Assembly (NCBI GenBank): GCA_002310215.1
Contig: DBYR01000006.1
Coordinates: 1 to 64,000 of the forward strand
DNA: 64,000 nucleotides
Direction of reading: 5' to 3'
DNA from: Bacteroidales bacterium UBA1181
GTDB lineage: Bacteria > Bacteroidota > Bacteroidia > Bacteroidales > Paludibacteraceae
Shown here: positions 51,064 through 60,514 of the stretch, piece by piece
Layout of the letters: each line of letters starts with the position of its first letter
Numbering within the stretch: the stretch's first letter is position 1
Translations under genes and position numbers: made by a program
Notes under the pieces: generated by a model
Seen by the model: the letters and a program-made list of their open reading frames with translations, nothing else
What the model was told of the DNA's origin: nothing
Database searches by the model: none

Positions 51064-53601
51064 TCAATCCTTCAGCATCTTGATTGTATAAACCTTTTTG
51101 CCCGTGGCATCCACCACAACAACAATATTGACATCGTCCTTCTGCTTGAAATCACAGAATTCGGCGTAATTGAACTTCCCAATGGACAATCCGTTCACAC
51201 TATATACCATATAGGTTAAATCTTCAGGTGCCCGACTAGCAATGACGGGCACTGATGTAGCGTAGCCCGCCCCCCTATAACCATCTGTGATATAGACATT
51301 CTCAGCACCTGCAGGAATCTTGTAGTGGAGATTCTCGTTAGTGTAATGTTCATGGAAGAGTTGTCCGTCGAGGCGATAGGAGATGGTCCATCGCGTGGCG
51401 AGGGAATCACTGGTTAGGGTCGGTTCTTCGAGATCCAGATAGGTGATCTTCTCGGTGTCGGTAAAATGCAACCCATAGATGTCCAGCTGGTCGTGATGCG
51501 TGAGATACAAGTCACGTCTCTCAAAGAAATATCCCTCGAATTTGTTCTCCATCAGCGGGTTGTTGTTGATGTAGATGATGGAATCCTCGTACAATCCTTT
51601 GACAGTCATCTGCACGGTATCTCCTAATTGGAAGAAATTACTCAAATGATAGTTGTAAAACGCATGACGGTATTCATTCCATCCATAATACTCTTCCATG
51701 CCTTCCAGGAAATCCCGCACACTTGAAGCATCGAGCGCCAGCGCCACATCCGACGCAAGACTATCCATCATAAAATGAATCGTGTTTTTAGAGAAAGCCG
51801 TTCCCGCCAAAACGCATGCCCTGTCCACATAAGGTTGCGTGAATTTCTCCAAGGAGAACATTTTAATATAAATTTCGCAGGCACGCTCTGTATTCGCCCA
51901 ATCTATAAATTCATAGGGTTCCGTTCTCAATAGGAAATTATAATATGGATAAAAAGGATCATACATGGAGGCATCCAGATCCTTCAAGATCCAACGCCAC
52001 TTTTTTGTTCCCTGTTTATCATACCAAATGACAACATTATTGAATGGGAAATCAACATTTGCGAAATAGGCTTCTGTCGATACATAATTCATGAATGCGT
52101 TAACATCCACCATTTCTGCCATTTGCTCGTAGGTGGAGTTGGGCGATTCGAATGTCTCTTTGAAATGGACATAGTTTGGATACAACTCTTCATCGAACAT
52201 GTCAACATAGATGCCAGTGGAGGTCTCCACATACTCGATATCGCTTACCTTATGGTTGGCCCAGACCATATCTTCATCATCACGCTCCTGCAAATGCATA
52301 ACCTGCTGGAATGTGCCATTGAGGCATAATTGCACATTTCGTTGCGCCTGAAAATCAACATCATAGTACTTGGAGAATCGTCCGATCGCTGTCTGCGAGA
52401 GCATATCCTTGATAACCTCCGCCTCATTAACATGTCCTGATTGAATCGAGGATCGAATGGCGAGACTCTTCTGTTTGTTAGCGTTTGGCCTTAGATGTTC
52501 CCAAAAAACACCTTTGAAGTGTTTATCCCCAAAACGTTTATTGGCATAGATAATCATTGATTTCACAAGATTTCCACGGGAAGCGTTACCACTCACACGG
52601 GTCTCCGACAACTGATTGAAATCAGCCCCCAACGTGTCGCCAGAATAGTACTCCACGTTAATCGGGCGGCGCCAATTGTACATATAGTTGTTTTCGCCCA
52701 TCCATGAACGTTTAGGCAGGTTGTCATGGTGAGTCAAAGCATACGAAGTGGAGCTGGAAAAGATACCTATGCTGGTACTGTATAGATAAGAATCGTCACA
52801 AACGATATTGATGATAGGCATTTCGTCTTTCAGGTCAAAAAAGTACGTTTTCGTCTTACTGATCTTGCTGATCGCACTGTCACTAAAAGGTTTAGCTCGG
52901 ATGACTGTCGTCCTGCTAATGCGGAAAGAATCCATATAGAGGTAGCTACTCTCTGTCGGCTCACTACCATCCATTGTGAACCTGATAACAGCATCCTTGG
53001 GAGCATCCTCCTTCAAACTTAATTTCAGGTAGAACGGACTCTTTTTGACACCGCCGTCAACTGAGAAATCCACCTTTTTGAGCACTCTCTCACAATTCGT
53101 ATTATTGTTCTCTTTCCCGGGAGTGGAAATCCTGAAATGAGACAAACTATCCGGCAGATTGGGCAGACGACCCCATGAAACCTCAGGCGAGATCATTTCC
53201 GGATATGGCAGGGAATCCACTAACGTGCCTTGGTTGTCCCATAAATAGATGGTACCCGGCTTGTCCGAGTTCAATCTGAAATCAGTATGCTCTTTTTTAC
53301 TCTCCTTGTCGCAATAAATAAGCGTGTAGCCATGGGCGGGGACAATCAATTCGACGGGGATTGAGTAGGCAGAGTCGATATTGTTGACCTTTGAGATAGA
53401 GTATCCTTCTATAGAGACATCTTGCTCTCCGCTGTTATAAAGTTCCACCCAGGAGTCAGGGAACTCATTGTAATAGTCCAAAACCCCACCGAAGTTGCTC
53501 TGCATGATCTCCGTAATGGACAAATTCGCCAAGGCGGAACTAAAAGGAAACGCTAGGAGGAGCAATAAAATCTTTGTCTTGTAAGAATTAAAATATACCA
53601 T
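51064..53601 (-). CDS. CotH-kinase/lamin-tail domain exported protein with T9SS-like tail
   Basis: 845 residues. A signal peptide (ILLLLLAFPFSSALA) precedes a lamin-tail domain (LSITEIMQSNFGG...FPDSWVELYNSGEQDVSIEGYSIS), a chitobiase-like beta domain (VIRFTMDGSEPTESS) and a CotH family region with the kinase-like RWILKDLDASMYDP, then a C-terminal segment (YMVYSVNGLSIGK...GKKVYTIKMLKD) resembling T9SS type A. CotH-type proteins phosphorylate spore or surface proteins in some bacteria; activity here is unproven. Confidence 0.85.
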   Translation of the reverse strand: MVYFNSYKTKILLLLLAFPFSSALANLSITEIMQSNFGGVLDYYNEFPDSWVELYNSGEQDVSIEGYSISKVNNIDSAYSIPVELIVPAHGYTLIYCDKESKKEHTDFRLNSDKPGTIYLWDNQGTLVDSLPYPEMISPEVSWGRLPNLPDSLSHFRISTPGKENNNTNCERVLKKVDFSVDGGVKKSPFYLKLSLKEDAPKDAVIRFTMDGSEPTESSYLYMDSFRISRTTVIRAKPFSDSAISKISKTKTYFFDLKDEMPIINIVCDDSYLYSTSIGIFSSSTSYALTHHDNLPKRSWMGENNYMYNWRRPINVEYYSGDTLGADFNQLSETRVSGNASRGNLVKSMIIYANKRFGDKHFKGVFWEHLRPNANKQKSLAIRSSIQSGHVNEAEVIKDMLSQTAIGRFSKYYDVDFQAQRNVQLCLNGTFQQVMHLQERDDEDMVWANHKVSDIEYVETSTGIYVDMFDEELYPNYVHFKETFESPNSTYEQMAEMVDVNAFMNYVSTEAYFANVDFPFNNVVIWYDKQGTKKWRWILKDLDASMYDPFYPYYNFLLRTEPYEFIDWANTERACEIYIKMFSLEKFTQPYVDRACVLAGTAFSKNTIHFMMDSLASDVALALDASSVRDFLEGMEEYYGWNEYRHAFYNYHLSNFFQLGDTVQMTVKGLYEDSIIYINNNPLMENKFEGYFFERRDLYLTHHDQLDIYGLHFTDTEKITYLDLEEPTLTSDSLATRWTISYRLDGQLFHEHYTNENLHYKIPAGAENVYITDGYRGAGYATSVPVIASRAPEDLTYMVYSVNGLSIGKFNYAEFCDFKQKDDVNIVVVVDATGKKVYTIKMLKD

Positions 53602-53839
53602 ATCAGATAAGTTAAAAAAAACGTAAAGTATTGTAAAAACCCTATTGAATCACCCCAAATGTAATAAAAAGAATTAAAAAATTATGCAAATTCGGGGCAT
53701 TTCCTCTGAATATTATTCACTACGTCAAAATCACCTCAGCAGACGTTCCTTCAATTGCACAGAAAAAAGTTCCCCACCCCACACTCCATTCGAAAAATTA
53801 AATGTAATTTCGAAGAAGAATTAATTCGCTAACATACTT
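53602..53839. other. Divergent intergenic region between CotH and patB-like genes
   Basis: 238 AT-rich bases. No ORF or hairpin is evident. Confidence 0.4.
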
Positions 53840-55027
53840 ATGGAATACGATTTCGACACAATAATCGACCGAACGGGCTCCCACGACGTGAAGCATGAGC
53901 TTCTGGGAAGACGCTTCGGGCGGGAGGACCTGCTGCCTCTGTGGGTGGCCGACATGGATTTCGCCACACCTCCCTTCATCATCGACGCGATAAGGAAACG
54001 ACTGGATCACCCTATCCTTGGCTATACCCTCCCACCCGACCAATGGGAGACATCGATCCGGAAATGGATCGCGGACCATCATCAATGGACCGTCAAAAGC
54101 CATTGGCTCACCTACGTGCCTGGCGTCGTGAAAGGCATCGGAATCGTCGTCAACGCAATGCTCAAGCCGGAGGAGCGCGTCATCATCCAACCACCCGTGT
54201 ACCACCCGTTCCGCATCACGCCGGAGGGAAACCGCCACGAGGTCGTCAACAACCCGCTCAAGGAAATCCGTGGGAACGACGGCCGCCTGAAGGGATACGA
54301 GATGGACTTCGAAGGGTTGGAACGGTTGGCGGCGGACCCGCTGAACCGTCTGCTGATACTGTGCAACCCGCACAATCCCGGCGGCATCGTCTGGGGCAGG
54401 GAGACGCTCGAACATGTCGCTAAGATCTGCGCCGCCAACAACGTCCTCGTCCTCAGCGACGAGATCCACTGCGACCTGGCGTTGTTCGGACACAAGCACA
54501 CTCCTTTCGCCTCGGTATCGGCGGAGGCGGAGAGCTGCAGCATCACCTTGGGCGCACCCTCCAAGACCTTCAACATGGCTGGTGTCGTCAGCTCATACGT
54601 CATCGTGCCCAACGAGGAGATCCGCCGCCCGCTGTTCAGGTGGATGGCCTCCAACGAGTTCAACGAGGCGCACATCTTCGCCCCGATAGCCACCATAGCC
54701 GCCTTCGAGGAGGGTGAGGAGTGGAGACGGCAGATGCTCGCCTACATCGAAAAGAACATCACCTTCGTGGAGGATTTCCTTTCGGACAATATCCCAGCCA
54801 TCAAGCCCCTGCGTCCGCAAGCCTCGTTCTTGGTGTGGATCGACTGCCGAGGGTTGGGACTCACACACGCCGGTCTGATAGACCTGTTCGTCAACCAAGC
54901 ACATCTGGCGCTCAACGACGGCGCCATGTTCGGTCCGGGCGGGGAAGGTTTCATGCGCCTCAACGTGGCATCCCCTAAAAGCGTGTTGGAGAAGGCCTTA
55001 CAGGGACTTAAAAAGGTGATAAAATAA
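53840..55027 (+). CDS. PatB/MalY-type C-S lyase (cystathionine beta-lyase)
   Basis: 395 residues, class I/II aminotransferase fold: LLPLWVADMDFATPPFI, YTLPPDQW, NPHNPGG, DEIHCDLAL, PLP lysine in GAPSKTFNMAG (about residue 240), NDGAMFGPGGEGFMRLN. Members split C-S bonds of cystathionine, cysteine or conjugates, releasing thiols or H2S plus pyruvate. It sits just ahead of a cysK copy, so sulfide it releases may be re-fixed. Cystathionine beta-lyase in methionine synthesis is the main alternative. Confidence 0.92.
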   Translation: MEYDFDTIIDRTGSHDVKHELLGRRFGREDLLPLWVADMDFATPPFIIDAIRKRLDHPILGYTLPPDQWETSIRKWIADHHQWTVKSHWLTYVPGVVKGIGIVVNAMLKPEERVIIQPPVYHPFRITPEGNRHEVVNNPLKEIRGNDGRLKGYEMDFEGLERLAADPLNRLLILCNPHNPGGIVWGRETLEHVAKICAANNVLVLSDEIHCDLALFGHKHTPFASVSAEAESCSITLGAPSKTFNMAGVVSSYVIVPNEEIRRPLFRWMASNEFNEAHIFAPIATIAAFEEGEEWRRQMLAYIEKNITFVEDFLSDNIPAIKPLRPQASFLVWIDCRGLGLTHAGLIDLFVNQAHLALNDGAMFGPGGEGFMRLNVASPKSVLEKALQGLKKVIK

Positions 55028-55072
55028 GGGGTGAAGGGATTGGATGATCCGTCAAATATCCCTACATTTGTA

Positions 55073-55080
55073 AGAAAAGA
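55073..55080 (+). promoter_or_regulatory. -7 promoter element of the second cysK
   Basis: TACATTTG, 34 bases before the ATG. A TTG at 55040 is too far (30 bases), so no clear -33 element; co-transcription with the patB-like gene is possible. Confidence 0.4.
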
Positions 55081-55114
55081 AGAGCTTAAAAAAGAAACAT
55101 AAAACATAAAACAT

Positions 55115-56053
55115 ATGGCTAAGATTATCGAAAGCGCATTGGAGTTAATCGGCAAGACGCCACTGATGAGACTCAACAATTATGCGAAGAAAACAGGCGT
55201 GACAAACGCGACGCTTTTAGCGAAGTTGGAATACCTTAACCCTGCCGGTTCCGTGAAGGACCGTGTAGCCCTCGCCATGATCGAGGATGCGGAGAAGAAG
55301 GGGCTCCTGAAGCCAGGCGCCACCATCATCGAGCCGACCTCCGGCAACACGGGCATCGGTCTCGCCGCCGTAGCTGCCGCAAAGGGTTACAAAGCGATAT
55401 TGACCTTGCCGGACACCATGAGTGTGGAACGCCGCAACCTGCTGAAAGCCTACGGTGCGAAGATCGTACTGACCGAAGGCGCAAATGGCATGAAGGGCGC
55501 CATAGCCAAGGCGGAGGAGCTCAACAAGGAGATCCAAGGCTCCATCATCCTTGGCCAGTTCGTCAACCCGGCCAATCCGAAGGCGCACAAGGAGACCACC
55601 GGTCCTGAGATATGGGACCAGACAGACGGTAAGGTGGACATCTTCGTGGCGGGTGTGGGAACAGGCGGCACACTGTCCGGCGTAGGAGAATTCCTGAAGT
55701 CCAAGAACCCGAACGTGAAGGTGGTAGCGGTGGAGCCCGCCACTTCGCCTGTCCTGTCGAAAGGCACGGCGGGAGCGCACAAGATCCAAGGCATCGGCGC
55801 GGGTTTCGTCCCTGACACGTTGAACACGAAGATCTACGACGAGGTGATCGCCATAGAGAACGAGGACGCATTCACGGAAGGCAAGAACTTCGCAGTCAGC
55901 GAGGGCATCCTGGTGGGCATCTCCTCCGGCGCAGCCCTGAAGGCGGCCTCGATATTGGCGGCCCGCCCCGAGAACAAAGGGAAGAACATCGTGGTCTTGC
56001 TTCCTGACTCAGGAGATAGATACCTATCAACGCCTTTGTTCTCAAATAATTAG
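55115..56053 (+). CDS. cysK: Cysteine synthase A (second near-identical copy)
   Basis: 312 residues, almost identical to the protein at 25189 (a few changes such as PLMRL for PILKL, PKAHK for PKIHR), with Lys48 in NPAGSVKDR. DNA differs more than protein, with many third-position changes, so the duplication is not brand new and the protein is under strong constraint. 87 bases after the patB-like gene; terminator follows at 56078. Confidence 0.97.
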   Translation: MAKIIESALELIGKTPLMRLNNYAKKTGVTNATLLAKLEYLNPAGSVKDRVALAMIEDAEKKGLLKPGATIIEPTSGNTGIGLAAVAAAKGYKAILTLPDTMSVERRNLLKAYGAKIVLTEGANGMKGAIAKAEELNKEIQGSIILGQFVNPANPKAHKETTGPEIWDQTDGKVDIFVAGVGTGGTLSGVGEFLKSKNPNVKVVAVEPATSPVLSKGTAGAHKIQGIGAGFVPDTLNTKIYDEVIAIENEDAFTEGKNFAVSEGILVGISSGAALKAASILAARPENKGKNIVVLLPDSGDRYLSTPLFSNN

Positions 56054-56077
56054 AAATAAAATCACCCATTCAAAAAG

Positions 56078-56110
56078 AAACCGGCAAGAAAAAAACTTGT
56101 CGGTTTTTTT
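56078..56110 (+). terminator. Terminator of cysK copy 2
   Basis: AAACCGGCAAG (56078-56088) with CTTGTCGGTTT (56096-56106), one G-U, followed by a T run. Confidence 0.8.
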
Positions 56111-56192
56111 ATGTTAAGCGGAGAATAGATTCGCCAAATTTTGCTAATTTCGCGCATCAAGAATAGAGTTTCCGAACATATTTTTACGTCAT

Positions 56193-56990
56193 ATGATAAT
56201 AGATTTCCACGCGCACATATATCCCGCCAAGATAGCGGACAAGGCAAGTAACACGATAGGCGAGTTCTACCACATCCAGATGAAATACAACGGTAGCCCG
56301 GAGAATTTATTGGCGAGCGGACGACGCATCGGTGTCAACTACTACATCGTGCACTCCACGGCGACAGCGCCCCACCAAGTGGAATCCATCAACAACTACA
56401 TCATCGGAGAGGTCTCCGAGCATCCTGAGTTCATCGGGTTCGGCACCATCCACCCCGAGTACGAGAACTACGAGAACGAGCTCATCCGCATCTACTCCGC
56501 GGGACTGAAGGGCATCAAGCTCCACCCGGACTTCCAGAAGTTTCCGATCGACGAGCGTGAGATGGACGATATCTATGAAGTCATCGCCGGACTGGGCATG
56601 CCGGTACTTGTGCATGCGGGCGATTTCAGATACGACTATTCAGGACCGAAGCGCATCGCCCACGTGCTGGAGAAGCACCCTACCCTAAAGGTGGTGGCGG
56701 CCCACTTCGGCGGATACACCCAATGGGACGAGTCTGAGAAGTACCTTGTAGGGAAAAACGTATGGTTCGACACCTCCAGCTCACTGTGGAAATTAGAGCC
56801 TGCCTATGCGGAGAAACTGATCCATGACCATGGCGTCGAGAAGATGCTGTTCGGCGTGGATTACCCGATGTGGGACCACAAAGAGGAGCTGGAACGCTTC
56901 AACAAACTCAATCTGACCCAAGAGGAAAGGGACGCGATCTTGTACAAGAACGCACTGAAGCTTCTGGGTATGGAGAATACTGAAAAGTAA
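56193..56990 (+). CDS. Amidohydrolase 2 (ACMSD-like metal-dependent hydrolase)
   Basis: 265 residues. N-terminal DFHAHIYP (HxH metal site), KGIKLHPDFQ, PVLVHAG, VAAHFGGY, and LFGVDYPMWDHKEE. This is the TIM-barrel amidohydrolase-related family of hydrolases/decarboxylases. Substrate is not predictable. Single gene after the cysK terminator. Confidence 0.88.
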   Translation: MIIDFHAHIYPAKIADKASNTIGEFYHIQMKYNGSPENLLASGRRIGVNYYIVHSTATAPHQVESINNYIIGEVSEHPEFIGFGTIHPEYENYENELIRIYSAGLKGIKLHPDFQKFPIDEREMDDIYEVIAGLGMPVLVHAGDFRYDYSGPKRIAHVLEKHPTLKVVAAHFGGYTQWDESEKYLVGKNVWFDTSSSLWKLEPAYAEKLIHDHGVEKMLFGVDYPMWDHKEELERFNKLNLTQEERDAILYKNALKLLGMENTEK

Positions 56991-57130
56991 AACATTCCTT
57001 GCATACGCATAGAGTGCTCACGAAGGCACGGAGTATCATTGTGTTTTCCATGCTTTAAAAGGGGCATACTTATGTTTATACTATTGCGAACAAAAGGGGA
57101 AGAGCTACATTGCACTTTTTTTATTGTACT

Positions 57131-57448
57131 TCATAATTCACCAAGTAGTTGGTCTACTGAACGAGTCTCTATCGTCCCTTTTTTTATTGAAGAAAAAATT
57201 TCGGACAACTCTTCCTTCTCTTTATCCTTTTCGTTCTCTATATTCTCCAAAATTCCCAACTCGTATAGTACTTTCTTTATTTTCCTTCCATCACTTGTTC
57301 TTTCGTCTATATCAGCCACATTAGGCACCTCCTTGTTTACATAGTTCATGCCGACAAGGAAGTTAAACATGTTTTTACCAAACAATGTTCTTTTATCCAA
57401 TGATATTGAGTATGTTGCCATATACTTGTTATTTTTATTGTCAAACAT
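57131..57448 (-). CDS. Hypothetical protein
   Basis: 105 residues, or 96 from an internal ATG (MATYSISLDKRTLFG). The C-terminal half is charged and helical (KDKEKEELSEIFSSIKKG). No known domain. Frame is AT-rich and different from neighbours; it could be a foreign gene or chance frame. Confidence 0.45.
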   Translation of the reverse strand: MFDNKNNKYMATYSISLDKRTLFGKNMFNFLVGMNYVNKEVPNVADIDERTSDGRKIKKVLYELGILENIENEKDKEKEELSEIFSSIKKGTIETRSVDQLLGEL

Positions 57449-57540
57449 TCACACTCCACAAATATATAAATTCACACACAAATAACCCAAACAGCAACAA
57501 GGCACATGTCACAGATATTTGATCCTGTAATTCTTCATCA

Positions 57541-58203
57541 TCACCACTGTATAGGCGTCAATCCCTTCGACGCCAAGTATTGGTTCGCCTGGCTGAAATG
57601 GCCGCAGCCGATGAATCCGCGATAGGCGGAGAGCGGTGACGGATGGACCGCCTTGAGCACGAGGTGCCTTTTCGTGTCGATGACCGCCCCCTTGCGTTGC
57701 GCATAGGAGCCCCAAAGCATAAAGACCACGTTGTTCTTCTTGTCGGAGATCTCCTTGATCACACGGTCGGTGAACTCCTCCCACCCTTTGTTCTGGTGCG
57801 AACCCGCCTGCCCTTCCCGCACGCTCAGCGTGGCATTGAGCAAGAAGACGCCCTGATTGGCCCACCGGGTAAGGTTGCCGGACTGCGGGAAAGGGATATG
57901 AAGGTCCCGCTCGATCTCCTTGAAGATATTGACGAGCGAAGGAGGAAACTGCACCCCGTCATTCACGGAGAAACAGAGCCCGTGCGCCTGTCCGTACCCA
58001 TGGTAAGGGTCCTGACCGATGATGACCACCTTCACCTTGTCGAAAGGGCATTGGTTGAAAGCGTTGAAAATCAGCGGAGCAGGAGGATAACACGTCGTGC
58101 TCTGGTACTCCTTCCGCACAAAACTCGTCAGCAACGAGAAATAAGGCTTCTCAAACTCATCCGCCAACACCGCCTTCCATGAGGGTTCTATCTTAACGTC
58201 CAT
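57541..58203 (-). CDS. ung: Uracil-DNA glycosylase
   Basis: 220 residues. Family 1 signatures: catalytic Asp loop IGQDPYHGYGQAHGLCFSV (residues ~67-85), LLNATLSVREGQAGSHQNKGW, and HPSPLSAYRGFIGCGHFSQAN near the C-terminus. Removes uracil from DNA in base-excision repair. Single gene, no link to the sulfur region. Confidence 0.98.
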   Translation of the reverse strand: MDVKIEPSWKAVLADEFEKPYFSLLTSFVRKEYQSTTCYPPAPLIFNAFNQCPFDKVKVVIIGQDPYHGYGQAHGLCFSVNDGVQFPPSLVNIFKEIERDLHIPFPQSGNLTRWANQGVFLLNATLSVREGQAGSHQNKGWEEFTDRVIKEISDKKNNVVFMLWGSYAQRKGAVIDTKRHLVLKAVHPSPLSAYRGFIGCGHFSQANQYLASKGLTPIQW

Positions 58204-58626
58204 GTGTATCTACTTCTAATTGGTTAATTGTCTTGCGACACCCCACCTTATGGGACAACAAATATACTCAAATATCACACACATACAGCCTATCCTCCGT
58301 CATTTTATGGAACAGGCGGCAATCAAGGAGAGCATATACAGGCGATATAAATCCTAAAACAACGATCCACACTCACCCCCCCATAAAAAAGGATTCCTCT
58401 ACAAAAGATTCACATCTTCCGTAGAGGACATTGGTTGTTTATTGTAAATATTCTTATAATAGTAAGGAGATATATTTCAACATTATATATAAATAACAAT
58501 CAATAAAAGATATGTTTTAAATAATATCCTTAACAATCGCGATGACAAAATTAGGCATTTTCAAAAAAAACACCCACCTTTGTAAACGATATTATTCTAT
58601 AACATCCATCGATAATAACGATTAAT
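58204..58626. other. 423-base non-coding interval
   Basis: Contains an isolated hairpin (58395-58428) and a CACCTTTG -7 element (58575-58582) that may drive the LysR gene. I see no ORF or repeat family. Confidence 0.5.
58395..58428 (-). terminator. Orphan hairpin
   Basis: TCCTCTAC (58395-58402) and GTAGAGGA (58421-58428), with a second AAGAT/ATCTT stem inside. Read leftwards it is followed by a T run, like a terminator, but no leftward gene ends here. Confidence 0.4.
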
Positions 58627-59520
58627 ATGGAGCTACGACAGATAAAATACTACGTTAAAGCCGCTGAGTTACTGAACTTTACGGAGGCAGCCAAGCAACT
58701 CCACATTACGCAGAGCACATTGTCACAACAAATAAAGCAGTTGGAGGCAGAGATAAATGTGGCGCTTTTCGACCGCATTGGCAAGCGTGTTTTCCTAACG
58801 GAAGCGGGCTACGAGTTCCTTCCTTTCGCCAAACAGACGATAAACGACACGGAGATGGGCATGCAAAGGCTACTCGATCTGCAGGGCATCCGAAAAGGAA
58901 CACTAAGAATTGGGATTACCTACAGTCTATGTTTCGGGTTGGCCTCCATCTTGCTCCGTTTCATGAAGGAGTATCCGAACATCCGGATTGAAGTGAAATA
59001 CAACACGGCCTTAGACCTTCTGGAAATGCTGAAGAGCAGGGAATTGGACATCGTGCTTTCCTTTGACGTGGGGGTGCAGGAGGAGCAAGTGGAGGTGTCC
59101 AATCTCTACGAAGTTCCCCTATGCGCCATCGTTCACAAACGTCACTCGATTGCCCAACAAAAAGAAGTGAGCATCAAAGAACTGAAGAATTACTCTTTGG
59201 TGCTACCATCCGTTGGACTTGGCGCAAGAAGGGCGTTGGACGAGGTGTTGAAGACCCTTGGCGAACGGCTGGACCCACACCTGGAGATGAACGATGTGGG
59301 CATACTGCTCCAACTCGTGGAGTCGTCTCTCTTCACGACCATCCTTTCCCAAACCACGATCATAGGCCGAAAAGAGCTGGTGGCAATACCCATCGCGGAG
59401 CAGAAAGAGAAAATGACAGCTTCCATTCTAACATTGAAAGGGGCATACCCTAAGGCCTCCTCTATTGCGTTCCTAAACTACTTCAAGGAAGAGTTGGACT
59501 ATACGAAGACGCTTATATAA
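58627..59520 (+). CDS. LysR-family transcriptional regulator
   Basis: 297 residues. N-terminal winged helix with MELRQIKYYVKAAELLNFTEAAKQLHIT, TLSQQIKQLEAE, and a LysR-type substrate-binding domain (GTLRIGITYS...). The effector cannot be read from sequence. LysR proteins such as CysB often control sulfur genes; here it is ~3 kb from cysK copy 2, so it is a candidate for the sulfur box regulator, without direct proof. Confidence 0.93.
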   Translation: MELRQIKYYVKAAELLNFTEAAKQLHITQSTLSQQIKQLEAEINVALFDRIGKRVFLTEAGYEFLPFAKQTINDTEMGMQRLLDLQGIRKGTLRIGITYSLCFGLASILLRFMKEYPNIRIEVKYNTALDLLEMLKSRELDIVLSFDVGVQEEQVEVSNLYEVPLCAIVHKRHSIAQQKEVSIKELKNYSLVLPSVGLGARRALDEVLKTLGERLDPHLEMNDVGILLQLVESSLFTTILSQTTIIGRKELVAIPIAEQKEKMTASILTLKGAYPKASSIAFLNYFKEELDYTKTLI

Positions 59521-59524
59521 TTAT

Positions 59525-59578
59525 GAAACGTTAGTTCGACGTAGTCAATTTTGAAACGTTAGTTCGACGTAGTCAATT
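59525..59578 (+). repeat. Two tandem copies of the dispersed 26-bp repeat
   Basis: GAAACGTTAGTTCGACGTAG-TCAATT at 59525-59550 and 59553-59578, separated by TT. Same unit as at 15703-15756 and 33481-33506 (inverted). Confidence 0.8.
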
Positions 59579-59675
59579 TTGAATTATGGGATGGGGATTA
59601 CTCGGGGAAGGTGTTTGTTGGCGAGCATGAATTTTATTATTTTTGCATAAACATACACTATAAAAATTTATCGGA

Positions 59676-60407
59676 ATGAAAGCAATTATTATGGGAGCCA
59701 CATCCGGCATAGGATTAGAGGTGGCGAAAATACTAAGCGGTCAAGGCTATGAGTTGGGCATCGCCGGCAGAAGGGAAGAGAATCTCAAAGAAATAAAAGA
59801 GAGTTTGCCCGGCGTGAAGGAATACGAGCCGATCGATATCACGGCAACGGACGCACCACAAAAACTGGAAGAACTCATCAAACGGCTTGGAGGAATGGAC
59901 CTTTATTTCCACAGCTCGGGAATCGGATACCAGAACAAGGATCTTGAACCTTCGATGGAACTGAAAACGATAGAAACCAACTGCAGCGGCCTGACAAGGG
60001 TAATCAATACCGTGTTCCAATATTTCTGTCAAGAGAACAGGAAAGGACAAATCGCTGTCATCACCTCCATCGCGAGGACCAAAGGCATCGGACTGGCACC
60101 AGCCTACTCCGCCACGAAAAGGTTCCAGAGCACTTATGTGCAAGCCTTAGCGCAATTAGCAACCACACGTAAGGCGGACATCACCTTCACGGAAATCCGT
60201 CCAGGCTTCGTCGACACCGCCTTGCTAAAACATAAATACCCGATGTTGCTGAAACCCGAAACTGTGGCGCAAAAAATCGTGAAAGCCATCCAACGGGGGA
60301 AGAGAGTCGCCACCATAGATTGGAAATACAGGCTACTCGTATACGCATGGCAGATGATACCGAACTGGGTTTGGGAACGATGGGACTTGACCAAGCTCGC
60401 GAAGTAA
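59676..60407 (+). CDS. Short-chain dehydrogenase/reductase
   Basis: 243 residues. NAD(P)-binding GATSGIG (residues 8-14), AGRREEN, HSSGIG, catalytic Ser in ITSIARTKG and Tyr-x3-Lys in AYSATKRF. Substrate unknown. Followed by a terminator at 60424; not clearly linked to the LysR gene. Confidence 0.9.
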   Translation: MKAIIMGATSGIGLEVAKILSGQGYELGIAGRREENLKEIKESLPGVKEYEPIDITATDAPQKLEELIKRLGGMDLYFHSSGIGYQNKDLEPSMELKTIETNCSGLTRVINTVFQYFCQENRKGQIAVITSIARTKGIGLAPAYSATKRFQSTYVQALAQLATTRKADITFTEIRPGFVDTALLKHKYPMLLKPETVAQKIVKAIQRGKRVATIDWKYRLLVYAWQMIPNWVWERWDLTKLAK

Positions 60408-60423
60408 AACAAGCACAAAAATA

Positions 60424-60450
60424 GCGGCGCACTCATCATGAATGCGCCGC
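60424..60450. terminator. Terminator between SDR and T9SS protein genes
   Basis: GCGGCGCA (60424-60431) with TGCGCCGC (60443-60450), 8-bp stem, between two convergent genes. Confidence 0.6.
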
Positions 60451-60514
60451 ATCTTCTTCTACCCTTTGCAGTTTATTATCACAAGGAAGTAATCGCCTCA
60501 GAGAGAGGCATCTG

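Noticed and set aside
50947..51219. 90-codon frame overlapping the end of the CotH gene
   Set aside because: Most of it is antisense to the CotH 3' end; no recognisable domain. Only the 45-base K-gene relic in another frame is kept.
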